From contig CM038709.1 in NCBI GenBank assembly GCA_021613375.1, positions 33,554,915 through 33,618,914 on the forward strand: a DNA stretch of 64,000 bases, in the 5' to 3' direction. Positions 1 to 12,827 of the stretch are shown piece after piece. Each line of letters opens with the position of its first letter. Positions within the stretch are counted from its first letter, which is position 1. Source of the DNA: Megaleporinus macrocephalus (taxonomy: Eukaryota; Chordata; Actinopteri; Characiformes; Anostomidae). The translations under genes and the position numbers were made by a program. The notes under the pieces were generated by a model, which was given only the letters and a program-made list of their open reading frames with translations, was not told the DNA's origin and did no database searches.

Positions 1-152
1 GACACACAAACTTCCATTCAGAATTTAGTATGGTGATTCCTGTATGGACCTAGTGACACTATTTACATATAATCAGCTCTGCAGACACAGCAGGTTAAAT
101 CCTGTATAAAACAAAGGATAGAAAATAAAACATTAATACATAAACACATTAC

Positions 153-201
153 CAGTCAAATGGAGGGCAGCAATGATGAGCAGAGACCCAAAGAGAACCA
201 T
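153..201 (-). CDS. Exon 1 (signal peptide) of a granzyme-like serine protease, gene continues off the left edge
   Basis: On the minus strand an ATG at 201-199 opens a 49-nt exon encoding a hydrophobic leader (M-V-L-F-G-S-L-L-I-I-A-A-L-H-L-T-G) that ends in a phase-1 GT donor (GTAATG) at 152. Length, phase and sequence match exon 1 of the complete paralog at 7648-7696, which has the same Leu-His-Leu ending and the same GTAATG donor. The remaining four exons would lie left of the window. A weak TATA-like GTAAAAGG lies about 45 bp upstream. This is known architecture for S1 granzyme/mast-cell proteases; identity rests only on this exon and its context. Confidence 0.7.
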
Positions 202-2400
202 TCTCCTGAACCGACTGATGTGTGAAAAAAGTGAAGTCCCCTTTTACACACTTGCAGCTCACCTACAAACACATCCCCTGGCCACAAACACTTTCACACA
301 CAAACACACCGTCTGCAGCAGCTAGCTATTTCCAGATCACATAGGCAAGTTATGTAGACGATATAAAGCTTTAATACCATATCTAAATAAGCCATTCCCT
401 GCCAGCTCACCCAGTCAGTCCTAGATTGAATCCAAGAAAATATATTGTTTACTTCAAGCAACAATGGCAAAATTTCAAAATCACATCTTGCAAATTTTGG
501 ATTTAAATGATTTAGACGTCAAGAAAGTTATTGCAATTACCTCCTCATGAGTTGAAACACAGACCGTCAGATTTAATTTGTTTTTTATAAAAACTGGGTT
601 GTAGGAATTAAATCCATTTACATATACCCACAGCTGTTTCTTAGCCAGCTGTTTTGCACATGTCTTTTGTTGTTTGAAAGGTTGTGAAATGTAATTTGAA
701 TGTTTGTTGGCTTACCAGTTAGTTAAACTTATACTACTCTGTCTTGCTGCTGCTTATTTTCAGTAAAGCAGCTTATTTTCAGTTTAAGCACATTTTGGCT
801 AACAAAGCTGGACATTCATGACTAGTTTTGCTGTTTATTAAAGGTGGAGAGTTCTGTACATGAAACTGACATACTCTGTTCCGTACATGAAACCTGAAAC
901 AATATTTATTTAATATTTTTTACAATTCCCCCTAAATGTATATATGATAACGGAGCTGATTTTATAGGTGCCAGAATGTAACTTTGAAAATGAAATGGGG
1001 AATAGGAAGCCAGGAAGTTTGCTCTGCACATAAAAGGGGGAGCAGTTCCACTTTTACTGACATCACAACCGCAATAGTGACCTAAGTAGCAGCCATGCTG
1101 TATGATTTTATTACTGTTTGCAACTTAATGTTGACGTCGAGATCAAAAGTATGAAGGTTGTATACGTAATGTTAGCTAGTAAGCCGAAAGTAATTAACAC
1201 TTGTATAGCTAACTAAATAGTCTAAGGATCTAGCTTATTTAGGTTATTTAGGTTATAAGGTAATATTTTTCTCCTGCCTGTGTCTGTTTCAAGATGCTGC
1301 TTCTGTGTGATCACTGCAATGTCTCCCTGTACAACAACAAATAAGAGCAGAGCTCACAAGATTTATGAGCAGCGCTTGTATGCCACATACTTTGTATGTA
1401 AACATATAAGAACAATTCAGAAATATTATAAATACATTCTATGGCACCTCTAAAGGTTTCATGATATGCCAATATAATTAGATCATTATATATAGATCAA
1501 TATTTAAAAGAACAGTGGTACAGTGACATGTACCCGAACTGTTGCAACATCATTTGACTTGTCTCAAAAAACATTTTTATTTATTACCAATTAGAAATAT
1601 TTTGACATGACAGCTGTCACCTCATGTGACATGGAAAAGTTTCATGAACTAGGATTAGTAGCTTTTAAGAAAACAGGATTTTTTTTTTGTGAAGGCACGT
1701 TGAGCTCATGGTGATATGACATACTACTTACAGAAATAGGTTTTATAGACATAGAAATTAAACAAAAACCTTAAATTAGCAAACTAAATTAAACAATGAC
1801 ATTTCAAAGGTAAAATAACTCAATCTGACATAACTAACCTGAAACTAGATTGTGTAAAATCAGTTACTGTTAATGCAATCAGCTCTTTTAATGCTACATT
1901 GCCGCTTACAGTCAAATTGGATAGCAAATTGGATATTGCACACAGAGACTAGTACTGGTCAACCTACATAATTGTATCAGTGACACATGCTGGTCACCTC
2001 AGGCTTTGTCAATCCCCTCAAAAACCCACATGTTCCATGCCCCCTCTGCATTTTACCACACCATAACTCATTTCTTCACCCTTCCACCTTTCTGATCCGT
2101 CACTTCTCAGAAATAGCTGCTGCACTTTGCCATACATCTTTTAGAGTTTCAAAAGTTCACTTCAAACAATGTCATAATGTCTCTAACAGCCTGTAGCTCA
2201 CTTACAGGAGTCTTATTGATTTTCTTGCCTAAAACTCCACAACTATTTTACATCTATTCCAAAATGGAACATACTGGCTCTTTAATCTTCATTAAACAGA
2301 TTTATAGAAGGACCCAAAATGGGAGCACTTCTGGATTCTTACATTATGACTACCCATAACAACATCTTAAAAATACAACCACAAAAAAGTTTGGATGCTG
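202..2400. other. Gene-free AT-rich stretch
   Basis: Upstream flank of the partial protease gene. I see no exon, RNA gene or recognisable transposon here; the short open frames have no recognisable domain. Confidence 0.5.
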
Positions 2401-2690
2401 TGTAAATATGTAAATAAATATATGTAAATAATTGTGAATACAAAAAGAATGCAACTATTTGCAAATCTTATAGACCCATATTTTATTTACAATATAACAC
2501 AGAACACATATTACCTCATTTAGAAATTGATAGCAATAAAACATCTTAAAAAAGTTAGGACAGGGCCACGTATACTATTGTGCAGCATCGCCTCTTCTTT
2601 TAACGGCAGTCTATAAATGTCTGGGAAGTGAGGACACCAATTGCTGGAGTTTTGGGAGATGAATGTTGTCAGGAGCTTTTATACCCATTA
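2400..2690 (-). mobile_element. Tc1/mariner-type transposon end fragment
   Basis: Text around 2430-2650 (poor-complexity 'TTTGCAAATC' terminal region followed by 'CCTCTTCTTTTAAC' and 'GAGGACACCAATTGCTG') resembles, from memory, a common fish Tc1/mariner-type family in minus orientation. There is no intact transposase. The exact family is uncertain. Confidence 0.4.
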
Positions 2691-2734
2691 CACCTACAGG
2701 AGACATCCCATTCTAAATTTATATGAATTATTAA

Positions 2735-3385
2735 TGACCACCCCCTTTGTAGCTGTAACAGCTTCCACTCTTCTAGGAAGGCTTTCTACATGATTTTGGA
2801 GTTTGTCCATTCAAGCACAGATGAAATGTTGAAGCATTTCCCTTTTCTGGAATTAAGGGCCGGCCAACCCCTGAAAAACAACCCTATAGCATTATCCCTG
2901 CTTCACCAAATTTTACAGTCAGCACAATGCAGTCGGGCAGGTAACATTCTTCTGGAAAACCTAGCCCTGCCCATCAGACTGCTAGATAGGGAAGCATGAT
3001 TCATCATTTTAGAGAACATGTTTTCACTGCTACAGTGCTAATGTTGACGCCAGTGGAAGATTGGAGTCTGCAGTTACTGCATAAACAGAGTGTTAGCAAC
3101 TGTTCCACACCATGCACCTCAGTACTCTGCTCTGTAACATTACATGATCTGACACTTTATGGCTGAATTGCTGGGGTTCCTAAGCACTCCCACTGTTCAA
3201 TAATACCACTCACAGTGGATTGTGAAATATCTTAGAGTGAAGAAATGTCAACCAACATGTTGCAACAGTGGCATCTTATTACAGTATCATGCTCAAATTC
3301 TATGAGCACTTTAGAACGACTCACTTAAAAGATGTGCCCTAATATTTCCGTCCATATAATGTATTAACACATGCTATTAGGGGGA
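2735..3385 (-). mobile_element. Decayed Tc1-like transposon fragment (transposase part)
   Basis: Read on the minus strand this matches in patches the Tc1-like copy at 42148-43315 of this window. Landmarks shared in reverse complement are 'CCAACCCCTGAAAAACA', the 'GGCAATGCAGTC'-type segment near 2930 and the 'CTGGAAAACCTAGCCC' segment near 2955. Ends and frame are lost. It sits between the partial protease exon and the 3' end of the next protease gene, probably marking an old breakpoint in the tandem cluster. Confidence 0.6.
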
Positions 3386-3416
3386 GAGGCATCAAAATGT
3401 TTAATCCTTGTGATAA

Positions 3417-3422
3417 TTTATT
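3417..3422 (-). terminator. Poly(A) signal of protease gene at 3459-7696
   Basis: On the minus strand this reads AATAAA, 37 bp after the stop codon of the protease. Spacing is compatible with a very short 3' UTR. Confidence 0.55.
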
Positions 3423-3964
3423 GAAATGTGGTAACTGTTCTACAAGCAAATAATTCTTTCAGTCAGACTTGATTACTTTGTTAATCCATGGTATGAAGTA
3501 GGCAACCTTAATGTATACCTCTGGAAACCTGTGGTTCAGACAGTCAGAGTGCGTGTATGCAGCTATTCCTTGTGGCTTATTGTTACAGATGAGAGGACTT
3601 CCAGAGTCACCCTATAAATAGAGAAAAAAAGAGAAAGAAACAGTGAAATATTCAGGTGGTATTTAATATCCTCTCAGTTTATAAACTATATGTATTGTAT
3701 GTCAAGGTTGTTTTCACTCTAGTTTTTGTGTGGAGGAAATGTTGTCTGCTGGGGTGCTGATATGGGGGAAATGGTAGTGTGCATATTGTAACCATTGGAA
3801 CACTGTTACTTATGAGATGTGCCCTGTTTCCAATTGTAGCCACATATTATGTTTATTGTTATTAGTAAAACATATTAGCTTTACTGGACAAAGTTCATAT
3901 GGGAAAAGTCTTCATCTGGATGGCAGCCTATAAATCTCTATAAATCCCAACATACATCTCCACA

Positions 3965-4165
3965 TCAATGCTGTACCTTCACAAATATGCACCCATGCTG
4001 TCATCACTGATGCACTCCCAAAGCATGACAGATGTTGGCTTGTGCACCTTTTGCACCTTTGCACTTAATAACTCATCTGACCACAACACATTTTTACTAT
4101 TGTTCTTACCACCAGCTGTTCTAGCTGTAGCACCAAATCCGGACCCTAATTGTATGAATAAGTGG
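3965..4165 (-). mobile_element. Tc1/mariner-type transposase fragment
   Basis: In reverse complement the segment at 3968-4100 matches the region of the copies at 12828-13165 and 34070-34770 that carries the 'TCTGTCATGGT' block and the following glycine-rich stretch. Short and decayed. It lies in the last intron (3612-5584) of the protease gene. Confidence 0.5.
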
Positions 4166-7100
4166 ATATATCTTTTTCCAAATAAAGTGCTCTTTGTGAA
4201 TAAATGTTTTCATCAGTATTCATTCAAATACTGTAAGTAGAGTTTTAGGAAATGTCAGAGGATTCAACTTATGTTTGTCATGTGAAGGGGGGGCTAAAAC
4301 CTCAAGACAAACAATAAAAGAAACTGAGCTTCTCTGTGTGTATTAGGGTACAGGCAGCCCTGATAGCTGTATACTTTAGACAAGCAGTTTAGATGAACAG
4401 TTTCAAAATGCACCTCATTCTTTTAGCAAACACTAAACTAAAACATTATCAGCTGAAAAGCAAACATTGATATGTTGCTTTTATTTTTAGCTGTAGATTA
4501 ATAATAATAGTGAGAAGAAGAAGCAGAAGAAGAATAGTATCTCACCATATTTCTGTTTCTGCTATGGATGCAGCAAACCATCTTATTAGACATCGTATTA
4601 TTTATTAAAGTTAAACGTTTTCATATTTCTTTTTATTTTTTGGGTCTTGCACAATGCTGTACTGTGCCGCTATGTGTAGTTTTCTTTTGTTCATTTAATG
4701 TAAATGGGATGTGCAACCCTCATTAACTCAACTAATCAGTAACTCGATACAACAACGTTTTCTGAACATTTTGTTAATTTTGGCCATCTTCCCTAAGTAG
4801 ACAAATCTGATGACTGTGAAATCTGAAAGAGTTTTCAAAATGATCAAAAAATCTTCTGATGGTGTGAGTGATTTATCTGGGATTGTCACCATATCATCAT
4901 TTGTAGATTTTGCATTTAAGAAATATCAAACTGAAACTTTTGGAGCTATCATTACCTGTAAAGACTATAAAAATGACAAGAGTGCATCTTTAAGTACAAT
5001 TCTTTTGAGATGATGTATTGATTCAGTATTTCACTCCCTGTCAAAACCCCTGGAATATGATTTAAACTACGCTTTACAACATTTATTTTATATTTAGACA
5101 GTTTTCTGGGCTTACTCCTAGCTGGGCCTGTACTGGAATTGAACAGTTGATATTCACATGAGGGATTTAGCGAAAGGTGTTTGTATATTTGTGAATGTGC
5201 ATCATATTCTTTCAAATACTCTGGAATATTTCATTTTTACTTTACAAAACCTCATGGAAAACTGTGAAGTAAAAAGAAATAGTGGAGTAAAAATTAAAAG
5301 TCTTAGCATATTTCTTAATAGTTAAGTACAGAAATCATAGACTTGCACTTGATTACTGTCTACCACTGCATTTAACTGTAATAAGGTGAAGGCAGCTTGT
5401 CTTTGTTTTAGTACTGGGGGGAAAAAAGGAACATCTGCACATTTCCATTTCGGTTGTTTACAAAAACCTGCTGAGCTGCAAATTAATTGGTTGGCCGATT
5501 AAAAAATAGTCTTTGTGACTTTAAAAAAAAAAACAACAGCAAAATGTCTAGTGTGAACTCAGTTGGAGATTAAGTGGCAGGTACCTTACAAAAAGCCCTT
5601 TTCCCATCTGAGGCAGTGCAGATCATGCGAATAGAATCAAAATGCTCCTGCCATTTTTTATTGCAGTCCGAGTTCAGCTGAAGCTTGAGTGTGACCTCGC
5701 GCAGAACACTTGATGCTTCTTTCTTGCTCGGCACTTCCATACCCCAGCCTGCTATAGAACAGTCCAGATTGGCAGGAAGCTCCTTATTCTTCTCAGGAAG
5801 AGCAATGACATTCACAAACTTTTTCAGTTTGGCTTTAGATTTCAGCTGTAACAAATTTGGAGTTTGAGTTGAAAGCTGACACAAAATCATCAAATGTGCC
5901 CAAAGGAAAAAGAGACAGTAATACCTTCAGTAACATGATATCATAGCTCCAGTCATGTTGTCCCTCCTTGTATAAAGGATGCTTGATGTACTTCTTCACT
6001 TTAATTCTCTGCTGGCTGGACTCCTTCTGGCTAATATTGTGAGCCCCCAGCACAACGTCCAGGCGTGTTTTCCCAGAGGATTCATAACCACTGGAGAAAC
6101 AGATCAACAGTCTTGTTTGTGAAATGTGGTGGCTACAGAAATCTGAAGGAATCACATCACGCACAGTGAATTGCCAGTCTTATAAGGTGGATACTTAATC
6201 CTAAAATCTCATTTTTTATATTTTTAAAATCTTAGCCTCATATATACATTATATACCACAATAGCGTCTGCATTTTGCATTAAAATGTTTTATATTATGA
6301 ATTAAGTGTATTTATGATGCTAATTAAGTTGTTGACCATGTTTTGTTCATAAAACCACATAATGTTCTAAAATGTCCTCCAGAAAAAAATGTGTACAAGA
6401 AAACGTAGCCTATGAGTCCTATAAAATATTTTCATTTCTAACTGTCAAGCAAATCATTGACTTGGCTCGAAACTTTGTTTCTTCACAAGGAGGAGCTGTT
6501 GGCTTTCAAATAGGTATAATGTGAATCAATGAAAGAGAGAAAAGTCATAAAAGGCAAGTTAGTCATTAGCTGTAACACTGCTGCACAAAGTGAAGTGAAA
6601 ATGAATATTATACACTTGCGACACTGTGAGCTCTGTTTGCACCTTAAAAATGGTGTCTCTCATTGTGATATGCAAACAGCAAAAATGATTGCATGATCAC
6701 TCATAGCATATTTCCTGCCTTTTTCTACATTCTCAATGAATGGCTAAAGTTACAGACAATGTTTTTGCACTTGTAAACTATTGTTGAGGCATAACGCTGC
6801 AGAGAAATGATGTCACACTAAATCATATGACTAATAAACAGAACAAAAAATCTGATGTTATAGTTTGAAAGATTACATGTGTAAATGCATTAAATTGTTT
6901 AAATGTTAATAAATAGCTTTCACTGCCATTTTTGGTGGATTTAAAACAGAAATTGCATCAGATCATGAAAATCTTTGGGCAAATTCTGTTGCTGAATTCC
7001 ATCCTTGTTAACTTGACCACCTCTTCACTCAAGTTAATACAGTAAAGTAAACATGCTTAAGATGAAGTTAGGGATTACTCAAATGGAAAACGATGAGGCC

Positions 7101-7199
7101 AAGTTAACGAGGGTATTAAAACAAGCAATCATTTACAGAACAATTACATTTACAGATGTTTGAAAAGAATACACTTCTCATTACTAATAATATGGAATG

Positions 7200-7273
7200 G
7201 CTCTGTAAAGCTGCTTTGAGACAACATCGTTGTAAAAAGCGCTATATAAATAAACTTGACTTGACTTGACTTG
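7200..7273 (+). mobile_element. Isolated 3' tail of an L2-like LINE (or a SINE using that tail)
   Basis: The 63 bp from 'CTCTGTAAAGCTGCTTTGAG' to the CTTGA repeats differ at only a few positions from the 3' end of the LINE at 23038-23107, including the terminal (TTGAC)n repeats. Nothing of the coding part is present, so this is a severe 5' truncation or a dependent SINE. It lies in intron 2 of the protease gene, about 47 bp from the exon 2 donor and in antisense orientation. Confidence 0.8.
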
Positions 7274-7696
7274 GCTGTGGTGTGATTGTTTAATACTGTA
7301 TAAAAGAGGTTGACCTTACTCCAGACAGTGGGCTGAAGTCAGCACATAGTCTTTTTTGATGAGCATCCCACCACACTTGTGTTCTTTGTCAAGTTGAAAA
7401 GATGCCATGTAGGGTCTGGAGTGAGGTTTAGCTTCTTGTCCACCAATAATACCACTCTTCATTCCACCTGAGGAAATAAAAATGAGGCACAAAAAGTTTA
7501 CTTTAGTTCAGAAATCTTTAGAGTGACTCACATTCTTTATGATCAAGTATGCCACCAATGTTTTGCTAGTAAATATTTGCCCAGGAGGGATACATTGTGT
7601 ACAGCAATAGGCTATTAAATAAAAACATAAATCCATTAATACATTACCAGACAAATGGAGCGTAGAAAGGATAAGTAGAGCAATGCAGGGAAACAT

Positions 7697-10200
7697 ATTT
7701 TTATATTGCACAGACAAAGGTGTGGAACATACAATTCACTTGCATACTTGCAGTACAAGTGCATCATCTAACCCCAGACCTGTTCACACATATGACTTCC
7801 TTTAGACCGCACGGGTGCAAACTTTCAATACATCAGAAAAACAAGGTATTTTGAAGGATGTTAAGGTGACTAAAAGCTTCAGTGCCACATATTTGTGCAT
7901 CACAATTTGACAAGATAAACAAAAAAAACCTGTTAAATGAATGCACCTTTTTCAAAACAACACTCCCAATCTGGTGGCTAAATGTAACTGCAGCACCATT
8001 TAGGGTGGAATAGGAAAATGCAAAAAAGCTGGTGAATGTATTAGAAGTTTGCCTTTTTTTTTGTACATCTATGCCTATGAAGTTACTGGTAATTTTATGA
8101 GGTGCTACATAGGTGCTATTAGGACCACAATAGGACCAGCAATGACCAGATATGAATTAGTTTGTGGATCATTTTCAGCGCAGTGTTGGTATCAACATAG
8201 TAATGGCATATTATTGAGTGGTTCTTGGACTAGCATATCAGACAGCTGCGCTCTGCTGAGTTGAAAATAATACACCTAAAGTGTAACTAACAACAACTGT
8301 TCATTATGATTTATAAACTATAGTCTTAAATGTGCACCTACATAGTAGTGGCCAGTGTTTAACAACATAGCAATGCGGTGATTTGTTTTATTTGTATTTT
8401 GTTTTCTGCCAAAAACACCAATAAATTATTAACTTTTATCCTCGGAAAACAGACAGAAAACATATATTTAATGCCAAATGTATCTTTTGGCAAAATGTGT
8501 GAACTTATGTTTTCAGTAACTCATGTGACCCTTTTCAGCAACATTGACTTAAACCAATACCTTTAACCAATCCTACACATTGACTCAGAGGTGAACTGCT
8601 TCAGCAACTTCTTGCATTAACTCTATTGATTCTTAAGGTTTTAACCTTTTCCTGCTTGATGAGCGCCAACACTGTGTTCCTCAGAAATCCCCCTTGACAA
8701 AAGCATGATGTGCATTTACAGTTGTGTGTAGTGAAAAGTGTGTGACTGAGATTGTGACGACCCAATGTTTCATTGAATGTCATTCAAGTGACTGATCTTA
8801 CAAGCTTCCTGCTCATAATTGAATAGATAATTTAAGACGTTCACATACTTTTGCCTACAAAGACATTTAATGTAGAATCACTTGAAAACTATGTGAATGT
8901 CATTCATGTATTTATGTGTTTTATACATGGGAAACCCCTCATCCTTGTAAATCTCCACATAAGGGATATATTCCTTTCTTTCAGTTTAAACTACTGGGTA
9001 CTCATTACACTTACTATTACTACACTACATTAACGTCTCCAACATGCATAACCACAAACTCAAACATACACATACTTTTTGCATCTATCTTGTCGTAACT
9101 TCTTTCTTGCAGTCAAAATGAAGAGGGAGACCAGTTCAGAGTATAATGTTTATTCTTAAGATTCTGCGGTACAGACGTTCTGAGGGCTCTCAAACCCTGG
9201 ACTAATATGATCTAAACATGGTATAGATGAACAAAGGCATTATTTTATAATTTAAACCTTAACAACACTTAATATAAATTCTGCCCTGTTACACTGCTTA
9301 GAGTGTAAACCTGATACCCACACTTTAAAGTATTTGTTATTTTCTTAGGTTAAAAAAATCTTTTCAACTTTCATACATGCTATATCCTTTGTGTGTATAT
9401 CCTTTAGACCAGTGTGTAGGTTCACTAGAAAAGAATGGTATCACTCCATGAGTAAAAAAATGCATCAAAGTGATCGACAAACAGAGTAGCCTTATGAAAC
9501 TGAGACGGTAATGATGCACTATGGAATCATATCAAAAAAGTGTTAACTTTGAAGTTTACATGTCGTTGACCTGAAAATGCCATTTACAAAGATATTTCTA
9601 ATGCAGTGGTGTTTTTCAGTCTGCCCTGTTGTTGTGTTATGTTAGAGGACAGGAAGTACAACAAATTTGAGAACCTGAGCACGGGTAAACAACACAAAGG
9701 CTTGTGGCTTTAGTGCTGCTTGTCTAAGAAAAAGCCCCTCCTCCCTACTTTCGTTTCAAAGAGAAACCCCTTAAACTCCAGACCTCCATTCCTCACTCTC
9801 ATAGCTACATACCTTATGTTAGTTTCTACTTACCAGTTTCAGTTGAAGCAGTAGGTGAATGGCCCATAAAAAACAAGTAATTAGCCCATTTGGTCTGTTT
9901 CAAATTAAAAACAGAACAATATTGATGTTTTACCTCATGAACAGTTTTTTTTAAATAAATATGCTCACTCCAAATATTATGACATTACATACACATTGGG
10001 ACAACAGCCTGTTTACCACTATGTTACCTTTTCTTATAGCAACAATTCATAAATGTTTGAGAACTAAATGACACAAACTAATTCAGTTTTGAAAAAGATT
10101 TTTTTTTTACTTTTCTTTCATTTTGTCATGTGCAAACATGCTGGGCTTTTTGATATATTTTACAACTCATAACACATCACAAATATTTAGTGGGAGACAG
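7697..10200. other. Gene-free spacer between protease units
   Basis: About 2.5 kb, AT-rich. No exon of the S1 family is recognisable on either strand and no clear transposon ends are seen. Short open frames here lack any motif. Confidence 0.45.
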
Positions 10201-10204
10201 ACAG

Positions 10205-10272
10205 GTACAGTGCTTTCACAGATGTGCAAGTTATCCGTGCCATGTGCACTAATAGACCCCCAAACCACAACA
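10205..10272 (-). mobile_element. Short Tc1/mariner-type fragment
   Basis: In reverse complement this 68-bp piece resembles the 'GTAACTTGCA...CTGTGAAGGCACC' block of the transposons at 13060-13145 and 34390-34440. It directly abuts the truncated last exon of the protease pseudogene, so it probably marks the breakpoint that removed the 3' end of that gene. Confidence 0.55.
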
Positions 10273-10299
10273 GACTCTCGTTGTTAGTAATGATCTGGA

Positions 10300-12420
10300 C
10301 TGTCCTTTACTCCATCTGTCCTTTACTGGTTTTATTTTTACAGATAAGAGGGCTCCCTGAATCACCCTGGGGAGGATTGCAAAAGGAAGTTGTAATACCT
10401 TCAGTAACATGATATCATGATGCTTTTTTTCTGGTACATATGACGGATGCTTGATGCACTTCATCACCTGGATTCTCTGCTGGAAACTCATATTTTTTTA
10501 AGTTATGGGCTACCAGGACCACTTCCAGCCTTTTATTCTGAGGGCATTCTATGTTGCTGCAAACACAGTTGCAGCCAAAGAAATATTAGACCCTACAAAG
10601 TTCTCGCTGTCTTTAATACTATGATGCCCATATACTGACTTAAAGATATCCCTGCCTCGTATCTTAATGGTCCGAGAGGTGTGAACAGACGTGTTGTTCA
10701 TTCCATTTATCATTCCATTCATCAATGACCAATTTATGACCACAATACTGGCAACAATGGCACCGACATGGACACAGTGATGGTCACAGGACAGAATAAA
10801 TGGCTGAATGCTAAATACATTGTAATTTCTGTATTAAAGTCCATACATAAAAAGGAAATTCCTGAGAACATTTTTAGAATACTTATAGAATAGTTTTATT
10901 CTTAATTTCTTAAAAATTCTTAAATTCTTAATACTTTTACAGTAGATACATTGCACAGGCAGATGGAAGAATGAATTCCACTAAATATCAGCAAATTCTG
11001 GAAGCAAATGTAACAAAGTCATTAAAGAGACTAAAGCACAGCCGCTGGCTGCAGGCTGACTTCTACAGCAGGACACTGATTTAAGACACAAAACATGTCT
11101 CAAAATCCACCACGAACTACAAGAAATGCAAACTGAAGCAAACTATTCATCTACCTATGCTTTAGCAGGAACTTCAGTGTTGGTAAAGAAGATGTTTGTT
11201 ATGTTTTTCTTTATGGTCTGTATAATGAGCATGTTTTCTTCACACCATATAATGTTTTTTAAATATTCTTTAAAATTAGTAACTGTTGTCTAAATACTGC
11301 CTTTTTTAAAATGTAACTTGCACTACATATTTACTTAATTTGTTTATTCTGAATACATATTCTTAACACTATGTTAGTACAGATTAGGCATACTCTTTTC
11401 ATGTAGTTACACATTGCTAGTGTACAGTTAAACACTGGTGATGCACACTTTATGTTTGCTTTATCCCTTCATGAGTGGTCAGTTTCTAACCCCAAGAATC
11501 ACCTTGCTTCACTTGCTACATGTGTGCAACCTCTTTACTACCTCCACAACACTGCTGCGCCAGACTCATATCAGCTCCAATCACACTACCACATCTGTGT
11601 CACTGCAGTGCTGATAATGATCCACCACCCAAATCATACGAGTCTGTGGAGGTCCTATGTCTAGGTTTACGTTTGCTCTATTGTGTCAATGTTGAAGTTA
11701 CCTATACACGGCCAGAGTACATTCACTGAGCTCCGTTTTCCTTGTATCTAGACTCAGTGAACATTTTATCAGCTCCATTTACTGTACAGAAGCACTTTAT
11801 AGGTCTGCAATACAGACAGTAGTCCATCTGTTCCTTTGGAACCCCACTAACAGAAAAACAGATGAACTACGGTGTATAATTGTAGAACTCCAAAGCTGTT
11901 AAGTAATATAAAATATATAATGAATTAAGAAACAAGATGTATCCAATAAATTGTCCAGGGAGTGTATATTAAAATGAATTTACTCCACACAGTGAACACA
12001 TAATCTTTTCTGATGAGCATTCCACCACACTTATGTGCGTTGAAACCATGTAGAGTCTGGAGTGAGGCTCAACTTACTCTCCTCCAATAATACCACTCTC
12101 CATCGCTCCTGAGAAAACAATTCTGGGGCACAACTTTGTTTCATACAATAAGGGCAGTACAAACAAAGCTAATAAAGAATAATTGTTGAAGAACGTTTTT
12201 TTAAGTAAAAAGAAAGAAAGCTACAGTTATCTCTGCATTCAAGCTGTCTCTCTTGGAAAAGGAGGACTAAACAAAGAAATTATTCACCATCTGCTTATCA
12301 CTTTTATAATAAAGACCAACAAAAAGAAGCTCCATGCTTTTATTTTCAGTGAAAATTGTGTGGATTTAATACCTTACCAGATAAAGAGAGAACAGAAAAG
12401 ATAAACACAGGCAGAAACAT
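10300..12420 (-). pseudogene. Granzyme-like serine protease pseudogene, exon 4 deleted
   Basis: Exon 1 (12420-12378) still encodes an intact 14-residue leader with a GTAAGG donor. Exon 2 (12108-11984) is only 125 nt: the IIGG site is followed by Glu then a TAA stop, and the stretch with the catalytic His codon is deleted. Exon 3 (about 10545-10399) keeps QQRIQV and the catalytic DIMLLK but is frameshifted. Its donor is followed after only 32 nt (10398-10367) by the acceptor of exon 5, which starts with GDSGSPLIC at 10366 and breaks off near 10310 against a transposon fragment. Intron 3, exon 4 and intron 4 are therefore missing. The two catalytic defects and the stop make it non-functional; it is a dead tandem copy of its neighbours. 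Confidence 0.85.
11540..11905. repeat. Partial copy of a long-inverted-repeat DNA transposon
   Basis: Segments 'GTGTCACTGCAGTGCTGA', 'TTTATCAGCTCC', 'CAGTAGTCCATCTGTTCC' and 'TAATTGTAGAACTCC' recur in the copies at 37014-39583 and 43950-44562. Both inverted-repeat arms are present in shortened form. It lies in intron 2 of the protease pseudogene, between its exon 2 (12108-11984) and exon 3 (10545-10399). Confidence 0.6.
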
Positions 12421-12827
12421 TGTTATCCCTGTCTGTATACTTTTAACCGCTAAACAAAAATGTGATTTTATGTACTTCCACATTGTCAGTCATACATGAT
12501 GCAGGCACAATTGCAATGAACTCACCCATATAGGGGTTGTGGTTGTGGTGACAGATATGACTCAAAATGAAAGTTGAGTGGGAATTGAATGGTTGGTGTG
12601 CAGTTGGTGAAGACATTGAAAACATTCTAAAAGCTTTTTTCTGCAATCATATATATTATTTTAAATAATCAACAATCATTAAAGAACCTGGGTAGGTAAA
12701 ATGCAAATAAAGAAAGCATAATTTGTGAATTGTCTTTTATAGGTAATTAATTGACAATAGCACATAGAATCATTTTTTTAAATATTTTGCCTTATCAATT
12801 TAAAGGATTTTAGTAAAGATATGCTAA

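Larger units (their letters stand above)
3459..7696 (-). pseudogene. Five-exon granzyme/cathepsin G-like serine protease with a frameshift at the activation site
   Basis: Exons on the minus strand are 7696-7648, 7468-7320, 6090-5925, 5845-5585 and 3611-3459, all with GT-AG borders and phases 1, 2, 0, 0 as in the intact paralog at 14663-16799. They encode a leader, an IIGG activation site, HC (catalytic His in exon 2), YDIMLL (catalytic Asp in exon 3), a GWGM segment in exon 4 and GDSGSPL (catalytic Ser) in exon 5. S1 pocket residues by alignment are Ala189, Thr216 and Glu226; an alanine at 189 together with Glu226 recalls mammalian cathepsin G. Exon 2 is 149 nt instead of 148: an extra G after GGTGG at about 7440 puts a TAA four codons later. 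Everything else is open, so this is either a very young pseudogene, a segregating null allele or an assembly error. Such proteases are stored in granules of leukocytes and cleave after secretion. Confidence 0.75.
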
